From the NCBI GenBank assembly GCA_035547915.1, contig DASZTS010000024.1, forward strand, positions 62,001 through 126,000: a stretch of 64,000 nucleotides of DNA. Reading direction: 5' to 3'. Under the pieces are notes generated by a model. It saw only the letters and a program-made list of their open reading frames with translations. It ran no database searches and was not told the origin of the DNA. Of this stretch, positions 19,601 through 27,210 are shown in pieces. How positions within the stretch are numbered: position 1 is the first letter of the stretch; the number at the start of each line of letters is the position of its first letter. The translations under genes and the position numbers were made by a program. Source of the stretch: DASSFG01 sp035547915. Its GTDB lineage: Bacteria; Planctomycetota; Planctomycetia; Pirellulales; JAICIG01.

Positions 19601-19833
19601 ACGATACCACCTGGAACCCACAGTGGTTCGTGGCCGCCGGAACGGGCGAGAATACCTGGATCGCCGAAGCCGCCATTCCACTGGCCGAAATGTCGGGAGA
19701 GACCCCGCGGCCCAAATATGTGTGGTCGCTGGGCATCGCACGTACCATCCCCGGCGTGGGGCGCCAGTTTTGGAGCACCTCGACCGGCCAATCGCTGCGG
19801 CCCGAAGCGTTTGGCTACTTGATCTTCGAGTAG
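16699..19833 (+). CDS. Secreted mosaic protein: Ycf48/BNR-type propeller plus CBM9-like domain
   Basis: The ATG at 16699 opens a Sec signal (RRRVAVAIALLFTTGRAFCA). Residues ~30-370 contain BNR/Ycf48-type repeats (GWAVGDRGVIWATTDGGKHW, GWAAGGG, GWAFGDSSALF, GWLAGDGGLILATGDAG, GWAVGAFGAILATSDGGRTW), a sialidase-like propeller. Residues ~370-600 loosely resemble a PIG-L/LmbE deacetylase, but the AHPDDE metal motif is not preserved. Residues ~640-700 look TPR-like. The last ~190 residues (LDGRLDDAIW, YDSEFLYLAVECH, DRVDFFFDLD, WIAEAAIPLAEM) match the CBM9-like sugar-binding fold. At 1044 residues it is probably a surface or periplasmic carbohydrate-binding protein; enzymatic activity is uncertain. 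Confidence 0.8.
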   Translation: MPGPRCHVRRRVAVAIALLFTTGRAFCAEPTDSPPPYLRGMQEDAELTDVAFVDAEHGWAVGDRGVIWATTDGGKHWRIQPAQVSCRLASVQFIDPDNGWAAGGGFHPYTHTSRGVLLRTRDGGRSWSHDKGLMLPALKRVKFFDHKLGWAFGDSSALFSSGVFVTDNGGRTWSSVAGRAATGWLAADFLDANAGAIAGRNGMLATIRRRGLQPARTPGFGPRGLNRMKFSGETTGWLAGDGGLILATGDAGVSWQLPTGDPSPLVGSDYDWHALEVRGPRVWIAGSPGTRVLFSDDAGKNWQAFDTGQKLPLYGLAFADNLHGWAVGAFGAILATSDGGRTWQRQRSGGTRAALLALYNRANDVPLELLTRLSGNDGYLAAVEILTHREDSDDGHSAANVPDRAHAALIETGASAAHSAWSFPSPPAGVAHTAEQVVAAWNRVNDGDGIERIEAFLVQQIRCWRPEVVVTHAASLNGEFPEAHVTNQLVLQAVEQAADSTCFPEHLGQMGLEAWRVRKVFGSLPDGQLGDVNVSTVQVAQRLGASLADHVTGPRGLIVEEYTGSRESVGFRLYVDTLPQRVGEHDFFSGIALHPGGDARRLIGEYSTQGIDAMRRMAQKQRNVQAIITRAEQGQLDAARYSAQIDDLTSGLDSTTAGNVIYQLGQHYRQNGNWTLAAETFAMLAERHPDHPLSEAALVWLVQYWSSSETAWLEHRKAQANGRRIATSQVTAQMAVFQPATVEGQVVQAKGEEIVGNAPRVQGRTLAFDGTVETDRAGRSLALAKRLEERSPATFWEPTVRFALAAAQRKQGYTKQAERYYLDVARLRDHDAWWSCAAGEHWLLQPHGLPPKNVLIAANSAKPRLDGRLDDAIWQHADRAKLQGAAADGTECPAQAMLAYDSEFLYLAVECHQPPNAAPAATESPRPRDPDLGEHDRVDFFFDLDRDWTTWFRLTVDHRGWTGEACWDDTTWNPQWFVAAGTGENTWIAEAAIPLAEMSGETPRPKYVWSLGIARTIPGVGRQFWSTSTGQSLRPEAFGYLIFE

Positions 19834-19842
19834 GCCGTCGCG

Positions 19843-19882
19843 TAACCTGATCTCATCTGCATGAGCGCCAGGTTATTTGTTT
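19843..19882 (+). terminator. Hairpin with T-rich tail between the mosaic protein and the RNase HII-like gene
   Basis: TAACCTG (19843-19849) pairs with CAGGTTA (19869-19875), and inside it CTCAT (19852-19856) pairs with ATGAG (19861-19865). TTTGTTT follows. It starts nine bases after the upstream stop, so it is a plausible terminator. It also argues against a start at TTG 19877, which would sit in the T tract. Confidence 0.55.
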
Positions 19883-19900
19883 GCGGAGACGGAACTCGCC

Positions 19901-20899
19901 TTGGGTTACATCGTCGGAACGGACGAAGCCGGCTACGCCCCCAACCTCGGACCGCTGGTCATCACGGCCACGGTCTGGTACGTGCCTGGCGATCCGCGCG
20001 CTGTGGACCTCTATCGGCTCTTGGCCAAGGCGGTCTGCAAGACGCCCGCCAAGGCAACTCGGCGCGGCCCCGCAGGCGAACGCCAACGGTCCGCGGTACC
20101 GAAACGTATCGTCTTGGCCGACTCCAAGGTCGTTTATCGATCGGGCGAGGGATTGGATCAATTGGAGCTAGGCGTGCTCGCCGCATTGGCGCTCGCGGGT
20201 CACCGGCCGGCGAGCTGGCGGCAGGTGTGGCAGATTCTCGACGCCGAGGGGTCCGCCGGACTCGATCGATTTCCCTGGCACTTCGACTATGAGCATGATT
20301 TGCCGGTGGCGGCCGATCCGGGCCACCTCGACCGTCTCGCCACACGCCTGAAGGGCGAGGGCGAGGCGTGCGGGGCCCAATTGTTGGCCATTCGCAGCCG
20401 GGCCGTCTTCGCCGATCAGTGGAATCGGCTGACCGACGAACACAACAAGAGCACGGCCTTGTCGCTGCTCACCCTGGAGTTGCTGAGCCAGGTTCTGGCC
20501 GAATTGCCGCCCGCGCCGGTGGCCGTCATCTGCGACAAACATGGCGGGCGTAACTTCTACCAACCGTTGCTGCAACAACACGTCACTCCGTGCCTGGTCG
20601 AAGTCTATGGCGAGGGGCGCAACGAGAGCCTCTATCGTTGGGGGCCGGAGGATTGCCGGACCGAAGTCGTGTTTCGCGTGAACGCAGAACGCCATTTGCC
20701 TTGCGCGCTGGCGTCGATGACGTCCAAGTACCTACGCGAGCTGTCGATGCGGGCGTTCAATGAGTATTGGGTACGGCACTTACCCGAACTGCGTCCCACG
20801 GCCGGCTATCCGGTCGACGCGGGTCGTTTCAAGGCCGACATCGCCACTTTGCAGGCATCGCTAGGCATCGATGACCATGTTCTCTGGCGAAATCGCTGA
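19901..20899 (+). CDS. RNase HII-like protein with altered GRG motif
   Basis: The 332-residue protein follows the ribonuclease HII plan: GTDEAGYAPNLGPLVI near the N-terminus (RNase HII: DEAGRGP..GPV), LADSKVVY (ADSKKL), VAVICDKHGGR (VLIDGNR) and ALASMTSKYLRELSM (SAASIIAKVTRD). The first Asp and Glu and the central Asp are kept; the last catalytic Asp appears as Glu. The GRG motif that reads the ribonucleotide 2'-OH is GYA here, and there are insertions that make the protein ~130 residues longer than RnhB. So the fold is recognisable but the substrate is open. I do not recognise a named family. Start: TTG at 19901 with GGA seven bases ahead; a TTG at 19877 lies within a hairpin tail. A housekeeping rnhB is presumably elsewhere. 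Confidence 0.72.
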   Translation: MGYIVGTDEAGYAPNLGPLVITATVWYVPGDPRAVDLYRLLAKAVCKTPAKATRRGPAGERQRSAVPKRIVLADSKVVYRSGEGLDQLELGVLAALALAGHRPASWRQVWQILDAEGSAGLDRFPWHFDYEHDLPVAADPGHLDRLATRLKGEGEACGAQLLAIRSRAVFADQWNRLTDEHNKSTALSLLTLELLSQVLAELPPAPVAVICDKHGGRNFYQPLLQQHVTPCLVEVYGEGRNESLYRWGPEDCRTEVVFRVNAERHLPCALASMTSKYLRELSMRAFNEYWVRHLPELRPTAGYPVDAGRFKADIATLQASLGIDDHVLWRNR

Positions 20900-20902
20900 C
20901 AC

Positions 20903-20919
20903 CGCCTCTCAGGCGTTTT
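20903..20919 (+). terminator. Short hairpin between convergent genes
   Basis: CGCCT-CTC-AGGCG followed by TTTT, four bases after the stop of the RNase HII-like gene. The stem is only five base pairs, so its strength is doubtful. Confidence 0.35.
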
Positions 20920-20920
20920 G

Positions 20921-22351
20921 CTATTCCGCGAAGCAATACAGGTGGCCGACGGTCCGCAGGTAGATATTGCCTTCGACCAGCGCGGGCGTGGCATAGACGT
21001 TCTCTTCGAAATCGGCCGACGAGATGAGCTGCCAACGCCCTTCCGCACTGACGACCGATAGGGCGCCTTCTTCGTCGATCAGATAGACCTTGCCGTCGCC
21101 CGCCACCGGCGAAGCATAGTAGTTCTTGGTTCCGTGCAACCGCCCGGTCTTGATCGTCTTGCCCGAGGAAGCCTCGATCGCGCAAAAGATGCCTCCGTCC
21201 TTCACGGTAAAGACGAAACCGCGATCGTAGACCGGCGAGGCACAGAATGGCACGTGCTTGCTCGATTGCCACTTCACGTGCGTGTCGGTCACATCGCCGC
21301 TGCCGCCCGGTTGGATCGCCATCACCACGTTCCGCGACTCGTCGAACAGGTTGCGGAAGTAATCGTACTCCGGTTGGCTGATGCGGCCATCCTTGTCGCG
21401 ATCGACCTGCAAGAACCGCTGCCGGATGGGCCCCTCGGGCAACTCTTGCTCCTGCAAGCCGCCGTCGTGGTCCTTATCGTGGGCAGCGGCCGCCTCGGCG
21501 AACGGCCCGACCTGGATACGGTCGTCGGCATCGCCTCCCGCCGACCAACCGGCCACATAGAGCACACCGTCTTCGCCCACGACCGGCGTTGAACAAACGG
21601 TGCGCGACACGCCCCGCGCGGTCCACAGCGGCGCGCCCGTCTCGAAATCGTATCCCACGACTCGCAAAGTGGCCGCCACCACGATCTGTTTCCGTCCCGC
21701 CACCTCCCAAATCACGGGCGTGCAGTAGTTGCGGGCAAACTCACTGCGGTCCGTCCTCCAGAGCAACTCGCCCGATCGCTTGTCGTAAGCGGCCACGAAC
21801 GAATCCGTGTCGTGATCCTGGCAGAGGATGACACGATCGTCGACGAGGATCGGCGAACTGCCGGCACCGAAATCGTTCTTGAACGGCCCCATGCGATGGA
21901 TCCAGAGCTGTTGGCCCTGCATGTCATAACCGATCAGGCCGCTGGAGCCGAAAAAACTGACAACGACCTCGCCATCGACGGCGGAGGTCGATTGCGCATG
22001 GCTGCCGATGCGATGGATCGGTTCCAGTTTTTCGTGCGGCGCCGCGGCCTCCCATATCGGCGTCCCGTCCCGGCGGTCGAGCGCCATCGAGACGAGTTTT
22101 TCGTCGCGGACGGCTGTCACATACAACCGGCCTTCATAAACGACCGGCGACGAATGGCCCGGCGCCAGTTCGACCTGCCACGACACCTTGGAGTGTGGCC
22201 CGATTTCAGCCGGCAGTGTCTGGCTATCCGCGGCAACGCGCCCGCCGTGAGTACCGCGGAATTGCGGCCAGGCCGCTTCGGCCGGCGCCGAGGTTGGCAC
22301 TCCGCACAGACAGAGGGAGATCAGGCCAGGGGCAAAGCAGCGATAGGTCAT
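20921..22351 (-). CDS. Secreted PQQ-type beta-propeller protein with EF-hand insertion
   Basis: A 476-residue protein with a signal peptide (CFAPGLISLCLCGVPTSAPA) and the WPQFRGTHGG opening common to planctomycete PQQ-like propellers. Blade motifs include DGTPIWEAA, GQQLWIH, SGELLWRTD, TGAPLWTA and GGIFCAIEASSGK. Between blades, at ~residues 290-327, sit two EF-hand calcium loops, DKDHDGGLQEQE and DRDKDGRISQPE, each with Asp/Asn at positions 1, 3 and 5 and an acidic residue at 12. The propeller is probably a binding scaffold or dehydrogenase-like; an alcohol dehydrogenase active site is not evident. It is convergent with the RNase HII-like gene and upstream (75 bases) of the LolD-like ATPase gene on the same strand order. 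Confidence 0.85.
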   Translation of the reverse strand: MTYRCFAPGLISLCLCGVPTSAPAEAAWPQFRGTHGGRVAADSQTLPAEIGPHSKVSWQVELAPGHSSPVVYEGRLYVTAVRDEKLVSMALDRRDGTPIWEAAAPHEKLEPIHRIGSHAQSTSAVDGEVVVSFFGSSGLIGYDMQGQQLWIHRMGPFKNDFGAGSSPILVDDRVILCQDHDTDSFVAAYDKRSGELLWRTDRSEFARNYCTPVIWEVAGRKQIVVAATLRVVGYDFETGAPLWTARGVSRTVCSTPVVGEDGVLYVAGWSAGGDADDRIQVGPFAEAAAAHDKDHDGGLQEQELPEGPIRQRFLQVDRDKDGRISQPEYDYFRNLFDESRNVVMAIQPGGSGDVTDTHVKWQSSKHVPFCASPVYDRGFVFTVKDGGIFCAIEASSGKTIKTGRLHGTKNYYASPVAGDGKVYLIDEEGALSVVSAEGRWQLISSADFEENVYATPALVEGNIYLRTVGHLYCFAE

Positions 22352-22426
22352 GATCGAATATTCGCCTTCCCACGGGACGTGAACCGCACAACGAGCAAGT
22401 ATACCAAGCCGCCTTGCCAGCCGCTT

Positions 22427-23101
22427 TTAGGCGGCCACGAGTCGGCCGGCGTCGAGTTCGACTTTGCGTTGGAATCGGGCGGCCAGTTCCAGGCTGTGAG
22501 TGACGACCACGAGCATGGTCTGTTCCAACTGCTGGAGTTCGAGCAACAGGTCACCGATGGTCGCGGCGGTCGAACGATCGAGGTTGCCGGTCGGCTCGTC
22601 GGCCAACAAGAGCATCGGCCCGCGGATCAAAGCCCGGGCGATCGCCACACGCTGCCGTTCACCGCCCGAAAGCTCCGCGGGGCGGTGGTCGAGCCGCGCG
22701 CTCAGCCCGACGCGGTCCAGCAACATGCGGGCGCGTTCGAATGCCTGCGGGGTCGCGCCTCCGCCGGCCAGGGTGGGCAAGAGCGCGTTTTCCAATACGC
22801 TGCATTGTGGCAGGAGGTGATGGTCTTGAAAGACGAAGCCGATCCGGTCGTTCCGAAACCTCGCCAGCTTCGCCTCGCTGAATTCGAACGGATCGTCGCC
22901 GCCTAGCCGTACCAGACCGGACGTCGGCTGATCGAGTGTGCCGACGATCTGTAGCAACGTGCTCTTGCCCGAACCGCTGGGGCCGAGAATCGCCATATTC
23001 TCACCCCGCGACAGCTCAAACGAGCAGCCTCGCAACACGACGAGTGGCTCGCTGCGCGTCGGGAATTCTTTGGTGAGGTCGTGAACCTTTAGGTCGGACA
23101 T
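22427..23101 (-). CDS. lolD: ABC transporter ATP-binding protein, LolD/MacB type
   Basis: A 224-residue ATPase with Walker A GPSGSGKST, Q-loop FVFQDHHLLP, signature LSGGERQRVAIARAL, Walker B LLLADEPTGNLD and the switch His in VVTHS. The DEPTGNLD form and length match the LolD/MacB/FtsE branch, which drives lipoprotein release or mechanical transport across the envelope. The start at 23101 (MSDLKVHDL) fits family length; an upstream extension in the frame adds a non-homologous leader. No FtsX/LolCE-type permease is next to it, so its partner must be encoded elsewhere. The gene symbol is by subfamily only. Confidence 0.85.
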   Translation of the reverse strand: MSDLKVHDLTKEFPTRSEPLVVLRGCSFELSRGENMAILGPSGSGKSTLLQIVGTLDQPTSGLVRLGGDDPFEFSEAKLARFRNDRIGFVFQDHHLLPQCSVLENALLPTLAGGGATPQAFERARMLLDRVGLSARLDHRPAELSGGERQRVAIARALIRGPMLLLADEPTGNLDRSTAATIGDLLLELQQLEQTMLVVVTHSLELAARFQRKVELDAGRLVAA

Positions 23102-23223
23102 GGGTGGGGCAGCGGGGCAGGACCGGAGTGCGAATGACGCCAGAATAGCGGAGGCGGATGCCAGGCGGTAGCGGCACACCACCGATGGGCAACAAGGCCG
23201 AGCGCGAAGGTGCCAAAGCCCCC

Positions 23224-24156
23224 TTATCGTGGCGAAACGTCGCTCGCAATGGCCAGCGCGCCCAGGCCGTAGAAAGTATATTCGACGTCGGCCGCTTCAT
23301 CCCAGGCACCGCCGCGAAAACCGCCGTCCGTCTCCAGCGACAGCACATATTGTCGCGCGGGGGCCAGGTCGACCGCATCGGTCGCCCCCAGATCGGCTAA
23401 GGTCAACAAGCCGGTGAACGTGCTCAGCAGATCGGCCAACGGGATCCGCGTGTTCGCCTTGAGACCACCTTCGTCGGTCTGCATGCCGGCCATGAAGTCG
23501 ACCACTCCCTCGCGCAATTCGTCGTCGAAGGCGTGGAGCGTTGTGAGTAACCCTGCAGCGGCCGCGGTTGGGTTGGTGCCGCTGTTGCGCATCGGTCCGA
23601 TCTCGACGAAGCCGCCGTCGGGGCGGTGGCGCGAGCGGACGAACTCGACCAAGCGGTCGGTATCCGCGTGTGGACAGCCCAAGAGCTCCATGGCCACGGT
23701 CACCAGAAACGAGTGGTAGGTGCTGCTCGACTGCCCTTCGTCGGTCTTGGCATAGCCTCCGTCGGGGCGGCGAAACCGGGCGAAGAGGTTCGCGACCGAC
23801 TGCCGCCAATCGGGCGCCGCGTCGGCGAAGACGTCGATTCCCGACGCGGTGTGTAATAACGTGCCGGCGAACAGCAACGAAATGAAATCGATGAGCGGCG
23901 TCTGGCCGGCCAACTGATTTCGCAAGAAGTCCGCGGCCTTGTTGGCGGGTTCGCCATCCAACTCGCCCAGCAGGGCGAGGCCGCGCAGTCCGAAGGACGT
24001 GTAGTAAAGGTCGCTGGCACCTTCCCGCCCCGCAAAGCCGCCGTCGTCGCGTTGTGAGCGCAGCAGGTAGGCGGCCTGCCGCCGCCGCAACGGTTCCGGC
24101 AGCTCGGCCACGCCGTGCGCCAGACGCAACGTAAGGTTTTCGAGGTAGTTGGGCAT
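23224..24156 (-). CDS. Prenyltransferase/squalene-cyclase-fold repeat protein
   Basis: A 310-residue protein built from the alpha-alpha toroid repeats of prenyltransferase beta subunits and terpene cyclases: QRDDGGFAGREG, RRPDGGYAKTDEG, HRPDGGFVEIG, QTDEGGLKANTRI and ETDGGFRGG, each followed by a helix with a YT-F/YHSFLV-type motif. It most resembles the geranylgeranyltransferase II beta-subunit group. Eukaryotic zinc ligands (Asp, Cys, His) are only partly traceable (CPHADTDRLVEF), so catalysis is unproven. Bacterial homologues of this size are common in planctomycetes and uncharacterised. It lies between the LolD-like ATPase and the MCE protein, all on the minus strand. Confidence 0.8.
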   Translation of the reverse strand: MPNYLENLTLRLAHGVAELPEPLRRRQAAYLLRSQRDDGGFAGREGASDLYYTSFGLRGLALLGELDGEPANKAADFLRNQLAGQTPLIDFISLLFAGTLLHTASGIDVFADAAPDWRQSVANLFARFRRPDGGYAKTDEGQSSSTYHSFLVTVAMELLGCPHADTDRLVEFVRSRHRPDGGFVEIGPMRNSGTNPTAAAAGLLTTLHAFDDELREGVVDFMAGMQTDEGGLKANTRIPLADLLSTFTGLLTLADLGATDAVDLAPARQYVLSLETDGGFRGGAWDEAADVEYTFYGLGALAIASDVSPR

Positions 24157-24224
24157 TCCGCTATCCTAACTGGGAACACCCTGCCAGTCGCCGTCGAATC
24201 GCGGCGAATGCGGCCCGCCGGCGG

Positions 24225-25388
24225 CTATTCGTGCCGCAACCCCAAGGGAAAATGCCGCTGGCCGCTGGGGATGCGCTCGAGGCCGAGATCGGTGGGGCTG
24301 CGTTTGATACCGGTGTCGCGCTTCAGGGCACCGTTCAGGCCGTGCCGCGCCAGCTTGTCGCTGAAGATGCGCGCGTCGGCGACGATGGGACGCAGTTCCT
24401 TCGTGAGCTGATTGATATTGGTGGCCGCTTCGTTCAGTTGCTGATAGACATCGGGGCTGTTCATCAACTGCCCGAGGGAACCGGTGCTGTTGTTCAGGCC
24501 GCTGCTGAAGGTTGACAGGTCGCTGAGTATCTTGTCGAGCTTGCCGACCGAGCTTTCGATGTTTCCGACGAGCACGTCGCCGCGCTCGCCCAACGGTCGC
24601 GTGAACCCTTCCAGGTTGGCCAGGTTTCGGTCGACACCGGCCAGAGCCGTCTTCAGCCCGCCGATCGCCTCGCGGGCGTCGGTCAGCACCTCGGGAAAGT
24701 CGGAGATGGACCGCTTGAGGTTCTCTCTGAGCACCGGATCGCTGAGCAAGTCGTCGGTGCTGGCGACGGCACTCGCCAGCCGATCGACGGTCTTCTCGAC
24801 TTTGGCGACGATGCGCACGACCTGCTCTTCGTTGTTGCCGAGCAGGTCGTTCACGTGTTTGGCGAGCTCGCCGATCTCGTCACTCGTCGATCCGATCGAC
24901 CCCAGCGCCTCGGCCAGTTTCCCCTCCAGGTTGGCCACCATTTGCAGAGGATCGGAACGCACCTGCCCCCGAAGAACGTCATTCGGTTGATGCTCGGGCA
25001 GCTCCGCCTCGCTGCTTACCTTGACGTCGGGAGGCAACTCGTCGTCGGACTTGATGACTTCCAAGACCGCATCGCCCAAAACCCCGGTATTGATGCGGAA
25101 AGTCTTGTCAATTTTCAATTTGACGTTCTGGTCTATTTCGACAGTAACCACGGCTCCTGTGTCGTCAGGGGCAAACGTCACGTTACTTACCTTGCCGATA
25201 CGAATGCCAAATTTTCGCACCGGTGTTTCCACAGCCACACCCGGCGCTTGCTCGAATTTTATGTGAAGCGGGTAGGTGGCGTGTAACAGGGAGGGAGCGC
25301 CGCCGATCAGGAACACGAGTGTCGCGGCGACGATGATCGTGGCCAGCGCTACGACCCCTACCCGAAATCGCATTCGTCGTTCGTCCAT
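24225..25388 (-). CDS. mlaD: MCE-domain substrate-binding protein (MlaD-like)
   Basis: A 387-residue protein with an N-terminal membrane anchor (VGVVALATIIVAATLVFLIGG). One MCE domain (~residues 40-125: HIKFEQAPGVAVETPVRKFGIRIGKVSNV, VTVEIDQNVKL, GVLGDAVLEV) precedes a long helical region (~150-350) rich in heptads. In Mla/Mce systems this part forms a periplasmic lipid shuttle or tunnel bound to MlaE and MlaF. AGGA six bases before the ATG supports the start. It is the third gene of the run mlaE-mlaF-mlaD, with 107 bases after mlaF. The extended helical tail is longer than in E. coli MlaD (183 residues) and resembles mycobacterial and plant MCE proteins. Confidence 0.9.
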   Translation of the reverse strand: MDERRMRFRVGVVALATIIVAATLVFLIGGAPSLLHATYPLHIKFEQAPGVAVETPVRKFGIRIGKVSNVTFAPDDTGAVVTVEIDQNVKLKIDKTFRINTGVLGDAVLEVIKSDDELPPDVKVSSEAELPEHQPNDVLRGQVRSDPLQMVANLEGKLAEALGSIGSTSDEIGELAKHVNDLLGNNEEQVVRIVAKVEKTVDRLASAVASTDDLLSDPVLRENLKRSISDFPEVLTDAREAIGGLKTALAGVDRNLANLEGFTRPLGERGDVLVGNIESSVGKLDKILSDLSTFSSGLNNSTGSLGQLMNSPDVYQQLNEAATNINQLTKELRPIVADARIFSDKLARHGLNGALKRDTGIKRSPTDLGLERIPSGQRHFPLGLRHE

Positions 25389-25495
25389 GATCGATCCTAC
25401 AAGCAGAACGTATTAAGTGAGAAGTCTCGACCAACCGTGTAGCTAGGGCGGCCGTGGCGCGAATTACCCGCGTCGTATGACTGCGGCGATCCCTG

Positions 25496-26314
25496 CTAAT
25501 CGCTCCGATTCATCTCCATCAACCGCTCGCCCGCTTCGCCGCGGACGAACTGCGAGATCCGAGGGTCTTTTGCTTGGTCGAGTTCGTGCGGCGATCCGTC
25601 GAAGATGACCTGCGGTTCGTCGCCCCGCAGACGGCTCAGCGGGTAGAGCATGACGACACGATCGGCCACCTTGTGGGCCGTGGTCATATCGTGCGTCACG
25701 ACGATGCTGGTCACCGGGTTGTGCTGACGGGTGCGCAGAATGAGCTCATTGATTACGTCGCTCATGATCGGGTCGAGCCCCGTCGTCGGTTCATCGTAGA
25801 GGATGATTTCGGGGTTCATGGCCAACGCGCGAGCCAAGCCGACACGCTTTCGCATGCCTCCCGACAACTCCGCCGGTTTCTTGCTCATCACCGTCTCGGG
25901 CAGACCGACCTCGGCCAAACGCTTGGTGACCGCGCTGCGAACCTCCTCGTCGCTATGGTTGCCATGCTGCCTGAGCGGAAAGGCGACGTTCTGTGCCACG
26001 GTCATGCTGTCGAACAGCGCCGCCTGTTGGAAGACAAACCCGAAGCGGATGCGCTGCTGGTTGAGCTCCTGCTCGTCCAGCTTGGCAAGATCGTGGCCGT
26101 CGAAGGTGACGGTGCCCTTCGTCGGATGGACCAGGCCGATGAACGTCTTCATCAGCACCGTCTTGCCGCAGCCGCTTTCACCGATGACGGCCAAGGTCTG
26201 GCCACGAGGCAGTTTGAGGCTGATGTCGCGCAACACCTGCTGTCGACCGAATGTCACGCAGACTCCGTCTGTTGCCAAAAGCGGCGGCTGGGAAGTTACC
26301 TTTTCTTTTGCCAT
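25496..26314 (-). CDS. mlaF: ABC lipid transporter ATP-binding protein (MlaF-like)
   Basis: A 272-residue ATPase with Walker A GESGCGKT, Q-loop FVFQQAALFDSMTV, signature LSGGMRKRVGLARAL, Walker B IILYDEPTTGLDP and VVTHDM. GMRKRVGLARA and the DEPTTGLDPI form are characteristic of the MlaF/Mkl branch energising MCE transporters. The ATG at 26314 lies 17 bases after the mlaE stop; the frame runs further upstream but overlaps mlaE and carries no homologous protein. It would power transport of phospholipids between inner and outer membrane. Confidence 0.93.
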   Translation of the reverse strand: MAKEKVTSQPPLLATDGVCVTFGRQQVLRDISLKLPRGQTLAVIGESGCGKTVLMKTFIGLVHPTKGTVTFDGHDLAKLDEQELNQQRIRFGFVFQQAALFDSMTVAQNVAFPLRQHGNHSDEEVRSAVTKRLAEVGLPETVMSKKPAELSGGMRKRVGLARALAMNPEIILYDEPTTGLDPIMSDVINELILRTRQHNPVTSIVVTHDMTTAHKVADRVVMLYPLSRLRGDEPQVIFDGSPHELDQAKDPRISQFVRGEAGERLMEMNRSD

Positions 26315-26331
26315 CCGTGAAGCCGGTGTCG

Positions 26332-27210
26332 TCAGAGCAGCCGCGCACCTTCGGGATAGATGTAGTAGTAGATCGTATTCAGCACGATGCCCAATAGCAG
26401 GTCGAGCACCAGGATCAGCACGAACGAATACACGAACGCGCTCGTCGCCGCCCGTCCGACCCCTTCGGCACCGGGGTCGCAATGGAAGCCGCGGTGACAA
26501 CTGACCATGGCGATGGCCGCGCCGAAGAACAGGCTCTTGAAGGCACCTTGAAAGAGGTCGAACACGCGCACCACCGTCCGCGAGTTCTCGAAGTAATGGT
26601 GCGAGTCGATACCCAGCCTCTCGATGCTGTAGAAGGCACCACCCAGCACTCCCATGAAGTCGGCCATCACGGTCAGTGTGGGAATCAACAGCAAACAACC
26701 CAGGAAGCGCGGTACGACCAGGTAGTGAATCGGGTTGGCCCCCATGCTGGCCAGGGCATCGATCTGCTCGGTCACGCGCATGGTGCCTAGTTCGGCCGCC
26801 ATGGCACTACCGACCCGTCCGGCCAGCATCGTGGCCGCGAGCACCGGCCCCAGCTCGCGCAGCAGCGAGATGTTGATCACGCCGCCCAAGCGGGTTTCAA
26901 GCCGGAAGAAACGGAATTGGGCGTAGCTCTGCTCGGCCAACACCATGCCGATGAACGTGCCCGTCAGTGCCACGACGGGCAGGCTGAGTACGCCGATCTG
27001 GTAGAAGCTCGGCAACAGTGTGCCCGCGCGGGGGCGCCGCGTCACCAACCAGCGCAACGTGCTGATGCCAAACAACGCGATGTCGCCCAGTGCCATCACT
27101 TGGTCGATCAAGAGGCCACCCAAGGCGGAGATCCACTCCACCATAGCATCGACGACGCGCGTTCCGAGCGACGGTACACGGGAGGGGAGTTCGTTGACGC
27201 TGCTCGACAT
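26332..27210 (-). CDS. mlaE: MCE-system permease (MlaE-like)
   Basis: A 292-residue membrane protein with about five hydrophobic segments and the MlaE/YrbE signature: [54 protein letters not shown] and [15 protein letters not shown]. The conserved [13 protein letters not shown] motif is intact. It is first in the minus-strand run with mlaF and mlaD and forms the inner-membrane part of the lipid transporter. The 476-base region upstream is the likely promoter region for the operon. Confidence 0.93.
   Translation of the reverse strand: MSSSVNELPSRVPSLGTRVVDAMVEWISALGGLLIDQVMALGDIALFGISTLRWLVTRRPRAGTLLPSFYQIGVLSLPVVALTGTFIGMVLAEQSYAQFRFFRLETRLGGVINISLLRELGPVLAATMLAGRVGSAMAAELGTMRVTEQIDALASMGANPIHYLVVPRFLGCLLLIPTLTVMADFMGVLGGAFYSIERLGIDSHHYFENSRTVVRVFDLFQGAFKSLFFGAAIAMVSCHRGFHCDPGAEGVGRAATSAFVYSFVLILVLDLLLGIVLNTIYYYIYPEGARLL

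Noticed and set aside
26315..26698. Upstream extension of mlaF into mlaE
   Set aside because: Overlaps the clear MlaE coding sequence; MlaF homology begins at 26314.
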